This document shows positions 11,408-23,100 of a stretch of DNA of 64,000 nt, one piece after another. The notes below the pieces were generated by a model. It was not told the DNA's origin. It saw only the letters and a list, made by a program, of their open reading frames with translations, and ran no database searches. Each line of letters begins with the position of its first letter. Position 1 is the stretch's first letter. Source of the DNA: Sesamum alatum (taxonomy: Eukaryota; Streptophyta; Magnoliopsida; Lamiales; Pedaliaceae); the NCBI GenBank assembly GCA_034509735.1, contig JACGWO010000012.1, positions 26,255,188 to 26,319,187 of the forward strand, written 5' to 3'. Made by a program: the position numbers and the translations under genes.

Positions 11408-11928
11408 TCAGAGTCTTACGGCCACGGCAACTGTATGCAGTGCAGGGTTGATGCCCCATTAACCTGCAAAAAACCCAAGCTTACACCCTAGGAAACAGAC
11501 TCACTCTATCTCTCTTGTTTGCTTTCTTGATTACAAAGAAATAGTACCAATAATATATATAATGTTGATCCATCATTGTAAATGTATATAAGCATGGGGT
11601 TTGTTTGTGAGCCTTTGTTGTTGTCTCCCTTTTTCTCAAAACACACACAGAGACGCACTATGATGTGATCGTCAAGTTTCTGCCCTCCATTCTCATCTGT
11701 ATGGACTTTGCAATCCTGCATTTTTCAGTCCTTTGCAAACCCTTTTCTTGTTTGGTTCATTTTCTCATAAACACACACCACACACATAGTACAAATGGTT
11801 TACGAGGCATTTTTAGAGTTTGGGAGTTTCTGTTTTTGGTTTCATCTGATCTTCTTTTGCTGTTGTTTGGTTGCAGGGTGTTTGATATCAAGAATCTGTG
11901 ACCCCACTTGGTGAAGGCAACCTCCGAC

Positions 11929-12244
11929 GTGAGTCCTCCGCATGTTTTGATTTGATTGATTTTCTGAGGTTTAAAATTTAGACATTACAAGATTTTTGAA
12001 AGAGAACAATGAATGCCCGCTTTGCTGGCATGCTATCCCCGTTACCAAAATTCTAGGAAAGGAAAACAAATTCTGTAACGGCTCTATTTAACCTCTTGGT
12101 ATCCCATCCCATTTTTTTAGGCGGTCTTGAGATTTTTTGAATAAGCAGAGAACATTTTTCAAGAATCTTGATTTGCTTGACATTTTTTTGCCTTTGGAGT
12201 ACCAAAATTTGTGTGGTGTTTTACTCTTTCTGAAACTCTTGCAG
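11929..12244 (+). other. Probable 5'-UTR intron of the MCTP gene
   Basis: A strong donor (CGAC/GTGAGT) at 11929 and a pyrimidine-rich acceptor (CTCTTGCAG) ending at 12244 lie just before the ATG at 12269. An earlier acceptor (TTGGTTGCAG) near 11876 suggests a second leader intron upstream. Leader introns are common in this family, whose coding region is typically intronless. Confidence 0.55.
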
Positions 12245-12268
12245 GTTGTTTCAACTGTGTTTGATAGA

Positions 12269-14647
12269 ATGGCAAACCAAAACAGGAATCAGAACCAAAA
12301 CAGAAATCAGAACCAAAATAGGAATCAGAATCAAAACCAGAATCCAAATCCTGTAAGAAATGCAGGAGTTGATGAAGATTTCAACCTGAGGGAGACAAGG
12401 CCTAGCCTTGGTGGAGGGAGGGTCTCGGGGTATGATCACGTTGGGACGGCCTTCGACTTGGTTGAGCAGATGGATTATTTGTATGTGAGAGTGGTTAAGG
12501 CGAAGGAGCTGCCCGGCAGCCCTGACCCTTTTGTGGAACTGAGGCTTGGAGGGTTTAAGTCTGCCACTAGGCATTTTGAGAAAACCTCGGCTCCCGAATG
12601 GAATCAAGTGTTTTCGATCTTGAAAGATCGGATTCAGGCACCGGTTATTGAGATTTCTGTGAAGGATAAGGGCAGAAGTGGTGATGATTCGATTGGAATT
12701 GTTGTTTTTGATGCCATTGATGTTCCAAGAAGGGTGCCGCCGGATAGCCCTTTGGCGCCCGAATGGTATAGATTGGAGAACAGGAGAGGGGAAAGGGTAA
12801 CCGGAGAGTTGATGCTTGCTATTTGGATGGGAACGCAAGCCGATGAGGCGTTTCCAGAAGCGTGGCATTTGGATGCTACCACCGTTAACGGTGATGGTGT
12901 CGCTAGCATTAGGTCTAAAGTTTACTTGTCGCCTAGGCTTTGGTATCTAAGAGTTAATGTGATTGAGGCTCAAGAGTTGCAGCTTTGTGATAGGAATCGA
13001 CAACAGCCGGAGATTTTTATTAGGGTTGCACATGGTAACATGATCTTGAGGACCAAGATTTCTCAAAGCCGGAATACTAATCCATTGTGGAATGAGGATT
13101 TGATGTTTGCCGTTGCAGAGCCTTTTGAGGAGCAGTTGGTTTTGTGTGTGGAGGATAAAGTAGGGCCTAACAAGGATGAAGTTCTTGGCAAGTGCATGAT
13201 TCCTTTACAGGGTGTGGAGAAAAGGTTGGATTTTAAGCCTCCGGTTAGCAGGTGGTATAATCTAGAGAATGGGCAGAGGAACGGCAATAGACCGAATAGC
13301 AGGGTTCACCTGAGGATCAGTTTGGATGGCGGTTATCATGTTCTTGATGAGTTGACCCATTACAGCAGCGATCTAAGGCCAACGGCTAGGCAGCTTTGGA
13401 AGCCGGCAATTGGGGTGCTAGAATTAGGCATTTTGAATGCTCAAAATCTCACACCAATGAAGACAAAGGACGGCAGGGGGTTCACAGATGCTTACTGTGT
13501 GGCCAAGTATGGGCAGAAATGGATCAGGACAAGAACAATTCTCAACAGTTTCAATCCAAAGTGGAATGAACAATACACATGGGAAGTGTTTGATCCATGC
13601 ACAGTAATCACAATAGGTGTGTTTGACAATTGTCAGTTGCAAGGAGATAATAGAGGTGGAAAGGATTCAAGAATCGGGAAGGTAAGGATTCGCTTGTCGA
13701 CTCTTGAGACTGGTCGTGTATACACACATTTTTACCCTCTCATAGTGCTGTCACCTTCTGGTGTGAAGAAAATGGGTGAAATTCAGTTGGCTGTGAGGTT
13801 TTCTTGTGCATCTTTGTCCAACATGCTGCTGATGTACTGTCAGCCACTGTTGCCAAATCTTCATTACAGTCACCCTCTCAGTTGTCACCAGATTGAGATT
13901 CTGAGACACCAGGCCACTCAGATCGTCTCCACGAGGCTGAGCCGTTCAGAGCCGCCACTGAGAAAAGAAGTCGTGGAATACATGCTCGACGTGGGATCAA
14001 ACATCTGGAGTGTAAGAAGAAGCAAAGCCAATCATTACAGAATCGCCGGTATCCTATCTGCTATAGTCAAATTCATCAAATGGTTCGACCAGATACGGAC
14101 TTGGAACAGTCCTTTCATCACAGTCCTAGTTCACATTCTGTTCCTGGCATTCGTCTGCTTCCCTTGGATGATTTTGAGCACTATATTTCTGTATCTTTTC
14201 TTGATCGGGACATGGAACTATCGTGGCCGGCCTAGACATCCTCCACACATGGATGTCAAACTGTCTCAAGCTGATACAGCCCTCACCGACGAACTAGATG
14301 AGGAATTCGACACGTTCCCAACATCCCAGAAGCAAATCGACGCCTTGAAAATGAGATACGATAGGCTAAGAGCTATTGCTTCGCGGGTGCAGACAGTTCT
14401 CGGAGACATGGCCACTCAAGGAGAGAGGTTCTACAATCTACTCAGCTGGAGAGATCCAAGAGCCACCGCACTTTTTCTCATCTTGTGCCTGATTGCTTCC
14501 GTAGTACTGTACATAACTCCTCCCAAGGTTGTGGTTACCGTCATCGGCTTTTACACCATGAGGCATCCCAGGTTCCGGGACCAACGGCCCTCGTATCCTA
14601 TGAACTTCTTGAGGAGGTTGCCTGCAAGAACTGACAGCTTGTTGTGA
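12269..14647 (+). CDS. Multiple C2 domain and transmembrane region protein (MCTP/FTIP type)
   Basis: A single exon encodes 792 residues, the usual length for short plant MCTPs. An in-frame ATG exists at 12137, but 12269 follows a leader acceptor and begins the conserved protein. Residues 3-29 are an Asn/Gln-rich tract made by four 18-bp repeats. Three C2 domains start near residues 67, 224 and 380. The plant phosphoribosyltransferase C-terminal (PRT_C) region fills about 560-792, with hydrophobic membrane segments near 614-650 and 733-765. The family sits in the ER and at plasmodesmata. Members such as FTIP1 and QUIRKY help traffic FT or receptor kinases between cells; which role applies here cannot be read from sequence. 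The first C2 has an unusually short calcium-loop-1 region (KELPGSPDPFVE) lacking several residues found between Leu-Pro and Asp-Pro in relatives. Confidence 0.93.
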   Translation: MANQNRNQNQNRNQNQNRNQNQNQNPNPVRNAGVDEDFNLRETRPSLGGGRVSGYDHVGTAFDLVEQMDYLYVRVVKAKELPGSPDPFVELRLGGFKSATRHFEKTSAPEWNQVFSILKDRIQAPVIEISVKDKGRSGDDSIGIVVFDAIDVPRRVPPDSPLAPEWYRLENRRGERVTGELMLAIWMGTQADEAFPEAWHLDATTVNGDGVASIRSKVYLSPRLWYLRVNVIEAQELQLCDRNRQQPEIFIRVAHGNMILRTKISQSRNTNPLWNEDLMFAVAEPFEEQLVLCVEDKVGPNKDEVLGKCMIPLQGVEKRLDFKPPVSRWYNLENGQRNGNRPNSRVHLRISLDGGYHVLDELTHYSSDLRPTARQLWKPAIGVLELGILNAQNLTPMKTKDGRGFTDAYCVAKYGQKWIRTRTILNSFNPKWNEQYTWEVFDPCTVITIGVFDNCQLQGDNRGGKDSRIGKVRIRLSTLETGRVYTHFYPLIVLSPSGVKKMGEIQLAVRFSCASLSNMLLMYCQPLLPNLHYSHPLSCHQIEILRHQATQIVSTRLSRSEPPLRKEVVEYMLDVGSNIWSVRRSKANHYRIAGILSAIVKFIKWFDQIRTWNSPFITVLVHILFLAFVCFPWMILSTIFLYLFLIGTWNYRGRPRHPPHMDVKLSQADTALTDELDEEFDTFPTSQKQIDALKMRYDRLRAIASRVQTVLGDMATQGERFYNLLSWRDPRATALFLILCLIASVVLYITPPKVVVTVIGFYTMRHPRFRDQRPSYPMNFLRRLPARTDSLL

Positions 14648-16960
14648 GCACTCTTTCTTAGGTTTCTACACATATTTTGCTGCAGTATGTGCAAAGACTT
14701 CTGGAGATAGATTCTGAATGTGGTCTGTTACTCCTTAATTTATCTGCTACTTCTGCTTTTGCTTATTTTTGTTCTGTAATTGCATATGCAGTTGGCTGTT
14801 TGTTGTTGAGACTTTTTGTCATTGCTTGATGATGTTGGACGAATATCTCACAAGTAATTGCAGAGTGTTTTTGTTATGTTCATGTTGAGTTCATCATAGT
14901 CATCGAGTTTATTCAGCCGAATCAACTGAATTTTCGGTGAACCGAAATTTCGGTATTACGGCGGATTGGATTTTCGATTTCAATTCATATTGCATTTTCT
15001 CTTTCATTTTATATATACACGCTATGTGTATAAATACGACGACATTTATCTTATAAAGAAATGTTTCATACATCTAGTGTGTATATGTGAAACGGAATAA
15101 AATATGCAACATAAATTGCAATAGAAAATCTAATCCGCCAAAACGGTATTAAGAATATTGAACTGCAAATTTGGTTGTTATCTAATCTTTTGTTCAACTT
15201 TTTGATTCAGTAATTTAGTGGACTTTTTTTTATGTTTAACTGGAAAATGTAAAATAGATAATAGATGTAGGGACGATAGTTGGACCCGTAAAATTAGGGC
15301 CCCACGCCAGTTGGGACGATTTTGGGAAGTGTTTTGGCGGGGCGAGGGTGGGTCCATTAAGTTAGGGCCTGGTCAGGTCCGAAGTGGGTTACGTCTTTTG
15401 ACCTGGACCCGACCCCCCTCATTTTTTTAATTATTTATCATTCATATATAATATCTTATTAATAAAAAATTATGATACTATATAAAAATCCTTAAACTAT
15501 TTTGCATATATCCAACTCCATATAAAAGATACAAAAGAAATAAAAAATATATAGTTTAATATATTATTTGTATTCTATAATTCATTTTAGATAAAAGAAG
15601 AAAAAAGAAATTATGTTGAATTAACCTAAATTTGCAATGATATTTAGATTTTAGCATTATTTATAGAAAAATTAGTTGAATTTATTATTTATTTTATATC
15701 ATCTATTTTAGATCAAAACATATTTTAAAGTACCTAATTTTAAAATTATAATACTTATTAAAAAATGAGAAATTTATGATAATTTGATAAATATGTAAAG
15801 TGTGTGAAAGTAAAGCGGGTCGGGATGGGGAGGCTCTCGAGTTTGGGCAAACCCACCCCACACCCGCCCCATTCCCATATCTAATACTGTAAGAAGTTAT
15901 AACCGCACTATATTTATATATCATTCTTTTTTTTTTTTTTCAATTTGGGTATGCTAAACAAGTATGAAAATAGATGAATAAATTTTTTAAAAAAAAGTAT
16001 ATAGAAGTAAACATTTTATGAATTTGGAGTTTATTAGAAGTCAAAAGAAAAAGAATCTAAATCAAAGGGAATGTTGAATTTTCGTAAAGGTAAAAATTTG
16101 AATATCTGAACGGAACTTTTGAACCAATATCTGTATTTATTGAGTTTTTAATTGTGGCTAAAATTTAATGGTTTTACATACATATGGTTTCAACTTTTAA
16201 GCGCATGTAACAATGCATAAAACCTAACATAAAATGTTTTACTTATATTGTTAGAACCCATTTATTTTGTGATCGGATTATGGGATGATAGATTAAGGGT
16301 GGGTGGTGGATCAATTTTTCCGAGCCGGTATTAGTTTTATTGGGTAGTATATTTTGATACTCGATACAAACCAGATAAAATTGATATAAAAAAATAGATA
16401 CCTGAATTTCCTTTTAACAAGGGCAAGCTTGTTATACAACACAAATACGTGACATGTAGGTTTTGATTTGTGTTGATTTAATCTCGTCAGTTTCTTCCAC
16501 AATATACTCATTTTATCAAAACCTCCCCGTTGGTATATAAAAAATATGAAAATTTATGAGAAAATAAAATATGAAGAAGTGAGGTGAGAGAGACGTGAAG
16601 AGAGAAAACAAAATTGTAATCGTGAGATTATTAAAAAATATTAAAATTAATATACTAACCAATTTTTATTATTTTTGAAAGAAATTAACGAGTTAAATGA
16701 TAAATTTAAATATTCAACAGTTAGTACCTCAAAAACTTATTTTATAATCGTATAAATAAGTTACTTTTTTATTCGAGATAATTATCAAACAATCTATCTA
16801 TTTATATACATGTCGTGGTAAGAATAAAAGAGCAATTTCATAGAACTAAAACGATTTTTGGGCAGCCGTTATTGCCAAATTATTTTGTCCTACCTATTTT
16901 AAAAGAAAAAGAAAAAGAAAAATTAAACGGTGAAGGAATAGAAACCTCGCCCTTCTATTC
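14648..16960. other. Intergenic region, AT-rich with two GC-rich islets
   Basis: The MCTP 3' UTR occupies roughly the first 250 bases. No gene is supported. Two GC-rich islets (about 15285-15420 and 15805-15885) contain GGGTCGGG and ACCCGCCCC-type strings that look like decayed repeat sequence. The remainder is AT-rich. Confidence 0.5.
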
Positions 16961-16967
16961 CTCTCTT

Positions 16968-16983
16968 AAACCCTAAACCCTAA
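16968..16983 (+). promoter_or_regulatory. Telo-box (AAACCCTAAACCCTAA) in the NRPA2 promoter/leader
   Basis: Two overlapping AAACCCTAA units lie 123-138 bp before the NRPA2 start codon. In plants this motif is enriched in promoters of ribosomal-protein and ribosome-biogenesis genes, where it works with other elements in dividing cells. Its presence before a Pol I subunit gene fits that role. Confidence 0.75.
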
Positions 16984-17105
16984 GCAAACCTCTGCTCTCC
17001 CTCCGGAAAATTCCTGTCAAAAGACTGTCCCTTTCTCCTCATACACATACGCACACGTACTTATATATTTCTCTGTGGGTGTTGTGTGTGAAATCGCATC
17101 TCCCA

Positions 17106-20100
17106 ATGGCCAGCAACAGCAATAGAAACGATGAAGCAAAGGCGGAGGAGGTAGGGAGGAAGACGTGGCGGCCGCACTTGGCGGAGGAGAAGGACTACGA
17201 AGCATTACGAGAGCTTTTCATGCATCACATCGATTCGTTTGACCATATGGTGGAGCATGGGCTCGAGAGGATGCTGCTGAGCATCAAGCCGGTTGAAGTT
17301 TTTGACTCTTTCTCCAACCTGAAGCTTAGGAATATCCTTTTATTTGGATTAATTTGGTCAAAGAACTATTTTTTTCCTGAAAGCATGTTTTCTTGGGTAC
17401 TCTATTCTGGGTTCTTTTTTTTTTGTTGATATTCTGAATTGTTATTCTGCTGATTCGTGTTTGTTGCAGCGGTCTAGAAAGTGAAGTATAGGTCATCTTG
17501 TTTATGCTTATAATTGCTTGGTTTAAATTGTCGCAATTTTGCCTCTCTTTTAAAGTGTTGGCTTGAGCTCTGATTTGGTGTTTACCATTGAAAGCCATGA
17601 TAACAGGATGTGATTGCTCCACTAGCACGTCAAGGATTATTGGCTGCATAGAACTTTAAATGAAAATGAATGATGCGTGGAGTTCTTTGTTTTTCTTAAG
17701 AATTTCTCTGCTGTCTGAATTAAATGAAAGAGCTTGATTACATGTGGAAATTTTGAAAACTTTTTAATCTAAGAATTATGACCGAGGGGCTTAAGAACAT
17801 TTGAAGTCAGTTGTGATATTCTACCACTAATTTACAGTTAAATACTTGAGCTGCAGGATCTTCTTTTCTTGGTTCCTTTTATAAGCCGACTCTGTTGTTG
17901 TACTTATAATTTGGTCTAATTCAAGTTTTATTCTTAACCAATGACATACTTTGGTTTGAGAATCCTGAAATATATCCTCCTCAGAAAGAGAGGTTTTCCA
18001 GAACCATGGCTGATGCTTTATATCCTTTTGAGGTATGCATTTTTGGCATTAAATCACAATTATAACTATGCATTCAACCACTGCAAAAGATCAATGGAGC
18101 GTTACTGTGTTGTTGAACAGTGTAGACAAGCAAAACTTACATATTCAGGGAGGTTCATGGTTGACGTTAAATTCCAGTATGATGATGGAGTCACTGTACG
18201 AGAAAAAATTAATTTTGGGCAGTTCCCTGTCATGTTGAAGGTAAGTGATTAAATACTTGATCCACTAATTTTGTTATTGCTTATCCTTCCTCTTATAAAA
18301 CATTGGATTATAAATTGTTCTGTCAAATGAAGGCTAATATTTCCCTAGAAAATAATGTGTCATTCTGAACTAGCGGACTATTTTGTGCACTAGCGTGGTT
18401 GTCACTTTGATGGTTCTCCTGTTTGATCTTTTATTGGTGAGAACTAGTTGTTATTAATTATAGTTGACTTCTTGAAATCATAGAAGAGACTTATTGAAAA
18501 ACTTAACAGTGAACTTTTGTAGATGAAATAAGTACTATTTGATGAATGGGAAGAGTTACTAAATTTCCAATACCTTAAACTGAATATACTATACATCATT
18601 AATTTTTAGAATGAATACATCTTTCCAATCCATGTCAGTGGCACCTAAGCTCTTGGAATCTGAATGAGTTTCCATACAATTGCAAAATGTTGGTGATATT
18701 CTCCATCTAAAGGAAAGTCTGCTGTAAGGCTGGCAGTTTAAACCACAATTTTGGAAAATCTTTAGGGGTAAAGTTTTGTCTGGGGAAAGCAAGTTTCGCC
18801 AAATGCTTGAAGGATTTTGACCAAGGAATAACGTATACTTAGATGATCGTGAATGCCATATTACTAAATTCGAGTTCCTTGATTGTTCTTATAAAAAATG
18901 GAAAGCAATTGCCATTCTCATGAGAAAATTTAAATATTGAACGAGTCAAAATAATTTCTTTCGTAAATTATATTGTATTTATATATCACAAGATGTTGAT
19001 GTTTGTATGATCAAAATCTATGCCTCGGTTGTAAGTTAAGAGCTTGTTCTTTAAGTGATGTTGAAAATAGGGTGGGAGCTTCTTTTCATACCTTGTATAG
19101 GCAAGGATATATTTATTATTGCTCATCCCTCTGATTCCTTCTCTCTCCTGGAGATATTTCGGACATTCTGTTTTAAGTTGTGATTATTATGCTCAAAATA
19201 TTGTTGGAATAACAACAGCGATGATAACGTTTTCAGAAAGAAAGATTAATTAATAAGGGAATGAAAAAATGAATCAGAGAGTGGAGAACATTACATGCAT
19301 ATAGAGTCTGACCCCTATCCATGTCGACTTTCTTTTGATTTGTATTCGTTGTGCTTGGTTTACCTCAATTACACATTTTTCTTCTTTGGAATGTAGTCAA
19401 AACTCTGTCATCTTAGAGCTGCAAACGATCCCAAAAAATTGGTTCGACACAAAGAAGAGCCTTCAGAAATGGGAGGGTGAGTATGCTAATTGCTCTCTCT
19501 CTCTCGTACATGGTTTTGTGGATGTAATTCAACATTTGCTTTATCTTTATTCTTGATTATGTTTACATTTTCTTAGATACTTCATCATGAATGGACTTGA
19601 GAGAGTTATTCGGCTTCTTATATTGCCAAAGAGGAATTATGTAAGTACATTCTTTTGCATTCATGAATATCTTAACATGTGGCTCCTATCATAAGGAAAG
19701 AATTGAGGTTTTAAATTAACCATATTCTTATTGTCTATTCACTTGCTGCGTTCTTGTCTAGCCGATGAGCATGGTGCGGAACTCATTTCGTGAACGACGC
19801 GAAGGTTATACTGATAAAGCTGTTGTCATAAGGTCCTATTCCTTTCCACATCTGCATCTCTCTCTATGAAGTTGTACTTACTTCAAGGTGAAAAATCAAT
19901 ATCATGTGGATTATATGAATGAGGGACTTGTGTGCTGCATTGTTGTTCGCAATCTTTGAAGCTGTAATACAAATCTGGATCATCATTCTTTGTGAAACTC
20001 AACCTTCAGGAATTCTTGAAATATAATGAAGTTCCTCCCTGTGGCTACTTTGCATCAAGATGCTGGTTACATTTAGGTTGAAACATCAGTATATGGGTGC

Positions 20101-23100
20101 ATCATACTCGATGAAATAACAGAAATAGTCTTCCAGCTACTCGTTCTATCTGGATGTGCTGAAACTGAACTAACAGCTCCTGCGCTCCTACTGTTCTTAT
20201 TTGTTTTGCTGCATGTTCACATATTAGCAAGCGCATTTTAGTATAGGTATCTTAGAAGTTCCTTCAATTGGCCTGAAACTATGCTTCTTGAAGCTCCTAG
20301 TCTTCTTTCTATTTGCATGTGGCATAAATATTACTTGTTTGAATTTGCTTGCTATAATAATTCCTTTTGGTCTTGAACATTCAGATGTGTTAGGGAAGAT
20401 CAGTCTGCTGTGACAGTTAAACTATACTACCTTAATAATGGGAGTGCAAGGCTTGGATTCTGGTGAGGAATTTGATACTTAGTGGACTTTGCTTCTGTGA
20501 AGTCATTGGAAACTCACTTCATTCCTCTTCCAGGATACAAGGGAGAGAATATTTGCTTCCTGTTGGAATCATATTGAAGGTACCATGATCTTTTCTCTCA
20601 TCCTCTGAGGGTTTTATTATTGGTAAATGCTCTTCGATGTTTCTCTGATATGGTTATATTCGTCTCCCACAAGTGTATGTTCCAAAATGTTTGGCAATTT
20701 TTTTATTTTCCTGATGGGAAGCCTGGCTCTCTCCTGGTAAATTTGATAATTGAGAGATAGGTGATGATATCACAAGTACTTCAGGAATGAATGGATTTTT
20801 GAGTTCTTTCTAGTGAAGCTTCGAAAGAGTTATTTTGCAACCTAGGCTTCCGGAGATTGGAAAAAGGGATAGTGGATGAGTATAGCAGTGAGAGAAGTGG
20901 AGAAATAAAAATACTCTGAAATGGGAAACAGTTTACACTTGGGCCACAGATGAAGTGATAGTAAATTCGTAACCTTACATGGATTAGGTTGATGATTAAA
21001 ATTTATACTTAAGAGTGGCTGTTGACAAGTACATCTTTTGAGGCAAAATATACTCACGACTGCTTCCATCCTTCTGCATTCTCCCATTTGTAGGCTCTGA
21101 TTGATACAACTGATCATGAAATCTATGTGAGTTTAACATGCTGCTACAACGAGAAGTATGACCGGGTGAAAGGATCAGTTGGCACTCAGCTTGTTGGTGA
21201 AAGAGCTAAAATTATATTGGATGAACTTCAGAACTTGTCTCTTTATACCCGTGCTCAGTGTCTGCAACATATTGGTACTGAAGTCCTTACTGTCAGTTTC
21301 TTGTGGTTTACATGTCCTAATGACATTTACTGAATCTTTTCAATTCAGGGGAGCATTTCCAACCACTTATGGCGGGACTGGAAAAAGAAAGTTATTCTGT
21401 TGTAAGTTCATGTTTTTATTTGCAAATTGTACTAATGTGGTCATATGTTTAACATAGCTCTGAATCTTTGCTATCCCCTGTAGACTATTGGTTTCACTTG
21501 AAAGATTTGTCACACAGCATCTCCTGTATTTGCTTCATGAAAGGATTTGAATGGCAACACTTATATTTTCAGTCTTGTGTATGAGACTCAGTCTTCTTGT
21601 ATCTTTCTACTTCCTGTAGGTCGCTGATGCTGTGTTAAGAGATTACATATTTGTCCATCTGGATGACAATATTGACAAGTTCAACCTTCTCATGTTAGTG
21701 TAATTTTTGCATGTCTTCCTACTTTAAATTTATTTATCTCATAATTAGCTGGTGCTTTGTATGTCTCTGATTTCTATAAGTTTGACTTAAGTATCTCATT
21801 AGTCTACTACTAATTGATTCAAATGTCGATTTAGCTTCATGTTGCAGAAGCTGTTTTCTCTTGTAGACCAGACCTCTGTACCAGACAACCCTGATTCTTT
21901 ACAAAACCAAGAAGTTTTATTGCCAGGACACTTAATAACTATTTATCTCAAGGTACAGATTTTTGTGTTTTGTTCCATGAAGATTTTGTTTATGGATAAA
22001 TTCAATTTCTATCTAATATTGGATGTGCATGTACAGATTTTTTCTTCATCTGATTTGTATTGTTTGTCTATTGTACTGTGACTTACTATATAGAACCAGA
22101 TTTACATCACAGGACCAACTTTGCTAAAAGGTACTCTTATTTGCAAAAAAATGTGATGAGCTAAGCCAATTTAATTGTCATGGTTGAAAATATCTGTGAC
22201 GCTACTCCTGGTTCTCGTAACGAAATGTTTGCAGAGCTATTGTGTAACCAACTTGTGTTATCAGTTATTCATTGCAAGAATCACCAACTTGTGGGAGTTA
22301 GTGCTCCTTAGACACACAGTCAGAGACAATTAAGTAAGCTAGTTACATTGCAAAACAGTGTACTTGGTCTGATGATAGTTAGAGACAGTTTGTGCTCCGT
22401 GTTGGTTTAGGCAAATTGATTTGGTGAAAAAGTTAACAAACTGCAAAGCTGATCATCATGGACATAAGGTAGGTATGTGGAAATTTCAATTCTGCAGCTG
22501 CAGATGTCTTTTCTATGAGCTCTCTCTCAGTAAATATTGCTTTAATCTTGTGATCTTCCTGATCACACCTAAAGCAGGAGATGGGAAGGATTGTATGGGA
22601 TTTATATACACTCTAAACAGAGGGTTGCTTTGCGTTATATGTTGTTATTGGTTTAATGTGGATTGGTGATACAATTTCCTTGCAAGTATGATAGCTAATT
22701 AGTCGTCTAGCCTTTTCCCTGGGGTTTCAAAATTTTGGTTATATGAGAGCTTTTTATTTGGCATACTGCAGGAAAAATTACAAGACTGGTTGCTGAAGGC
22801 AAAACGGACTCTTCAAGATGAAGTTGACAATAGAACAAAGAAATTTGAGTTGAGCAGCTGTATGCCCTCATATCAATTTTATTTAGATTGCTTTACATTC
22901 ATTTGATTTGGTGGTGAGGCAGTAATATAGTGGTTGTTTGTTAAGTTTTAGCTTATAATTGATTAATCTCTTTCTGAAGACTTATTAGTTTTGTCTGCTT
23001 GTTGGAGGTGATATTCTTTTCCTGAAAGTATAATGGTTTCATGATTATCAATGTCACTACTTTTGTCCTTCACCAACTCTAAAAACCATAGCTTCTAGTT

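Noticed and set aside
12137..12268. Upstream in-frame ATG of MCTP at 12137
   Set aside because: It lies inside the predicted leader intron (acceptor at 12244), and the extra residues do not resemble the family.
12251..12868. 205-codon minus-strand open frame across the MCTP start
   Set aside because: Antisense shadow of the MCTP coding sequence; its length follows from the NQ-rich repeat and codon bias.
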